Part shown: positions 5,655-5,944 of the stretch, one piece after another | Layout: each line of letters starts with the position of its first letter | Position numbering within the stretch: the stretch's first letter is position 1 | NCBI GenBank assembly: GCA_027353395.1 | Contig: DAIEHU010000178.1 | Span: 1-5,944 of the forward strand | Length of the DNA: 5,944 nucleotides | Direction: 5' to 3' | DNA from: Desulfobacteraceae bacterium | GTDB lineage: Bacteria > Desulfobacterota > Desulfobacteria > Desulfobacterales > Desulfosalsimonadaceae | Translations under genes and position numbers: made by a program | Notes under the pieces: generated by a model | Told to the model about the DNA's origin: nothing | The model's input: the letters and a program-made list of their open reading frames with translations, nothing else | Databases searched by the model: none

Positions 5655-5944
5655 ATGATGAAGAATAAAAATAAGTTTTACGGCATGGCCCATCTGGTGG
5701 TGGCCGCTATTCGCATCCATGAATACCGGCATGCCGGGCCGCCGGCCATTGAAGATATTTGTAACGCCCTTTCCATGTCGCTGGAAGAAGGGAACCGGAT
5801 CTGTCTCAAGCTAAGAGACATGGAAATAATTGAAATGCTGGAAAAACCAGGAGAAGCAAGGCTTTTTGTCAAAGATTACTTAAAAATAGAAACCATTCCG
5901 GACCAACCGGAATCCACGCCCATGAAATCCGCACTGGAACAGTT
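5655..5944 (+). CDS. Small winged-helix-like protein, cut by the right edge
   Basis: About 96 residues are visible, with no stop before the window ends. I do not recognise a named family. The sequence suggests a winged helix-turn-helix: helix 1 in FYGMAHLVVAAIRIHEY, helix 2 in PPAIEDICNALSM, a recognition-like helix in SLEEGNRICLKLRDMEII, then a beta-wing around IEMLEKPGEARLFVKDYL, followed by a polar tail (IPDQPESTP). It could be a transcription regulator or a small protein-binding winged-helix domain. The start is uncertain: tandem ATGs at 5655 and 5658 lie just after GGGGA (5648-5652), the second with the better spacing, while ATG 5634 is in frame but lacks a good ribosome site. Base composition returns to that of the eno cluster, unlike the AT-rich gene just upstream. 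The frame is continuous with that gene's frame, separated by its TAA. Confidence 0.65.
   Translation, partial: MMKNKNKFYGMAHLVVAAIRIHEYRHAGPPAIEDICNALSMSLEEGNRICLKLRDMEIIEMLEKPGEARLFVKDYLKIETIPDQPESTPMKSALEQ

Noticed and set aside
5678..5872. 64-codon minus-strand open frame
   Set aside because: Antisense to the winged-helix-like gene, whose frame has convincing helical amphipathic patterning and a ribosome site.
1..5944. tRNA, rRNA, CRISPR array, insertion sequence or toxin-antitoxin pair
   Set aside because: No cloverleaf-like sequence, regularly spaced repeats, transposase motifs or paired small genes seen on either strand.

Overview
The window reads as chromosomal DNA from a moderate-GC Gram-negative bacterium. 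Operon content, protein wording and promoter style fit a Desulfobacterota (delta-proteobacterial, Desulfobacterales-like) genome, probably a metagenomic contig. This placement is an inference from sequence feel; no marker gene decides it.

Layout. Most of the window is one leftward (minus-strand) gene cluster: eno (enolase, 3502-4776), pyrG (CTP synthase, 1795-3459), an LD-carboxypeptidase of the S66 family (867-1784) and a beta-lactamase-fold serine hydrolase (from 827 to the left edge). Gaps of 42, 10 and 39 nt and no visible terminator suggest a single transcription unit. A near-consensus sigma-70 promoter (TTGACA, 17 nt, TATCAT) lies about 85 nt upstream of eno. The first two genes are housekeeping (glycolysis and pyrimidine nucleotide synthesis). 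The last two look like peptidoglycan-peptide hydrolysis or recycling functions.

To the right of the eno promoter, on the plus strand, lie an AT-rich (about 32% GC) gene for a four-helix membrane protein of unknown function (5028-5591) and then the start of a small winged-helix-like protein that runs off the right edge.

The strangest feature is the left edge. About the first 100 to 120 bases encode, in frame with the serine hydrolase, a piece of a RecD2-type helicase (motif NPYRL, then DIWGIGF). It is 67% GC and 40 consecutive codons end in G or C. The hydrolase therefore loses its own C-terminal part and continues into an unrelated protein from what looks like a high-GC genome. An assembly chimera is the most likely explanation.

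I found no convincing previously undescribed system, no RNA gene, no CRISPR array and no mobile element. Items worth a look are the chimeric edge, the orphan membrane protein, the reversed eno/pyrG order, and the repeat-rich promoter and leader of eno.
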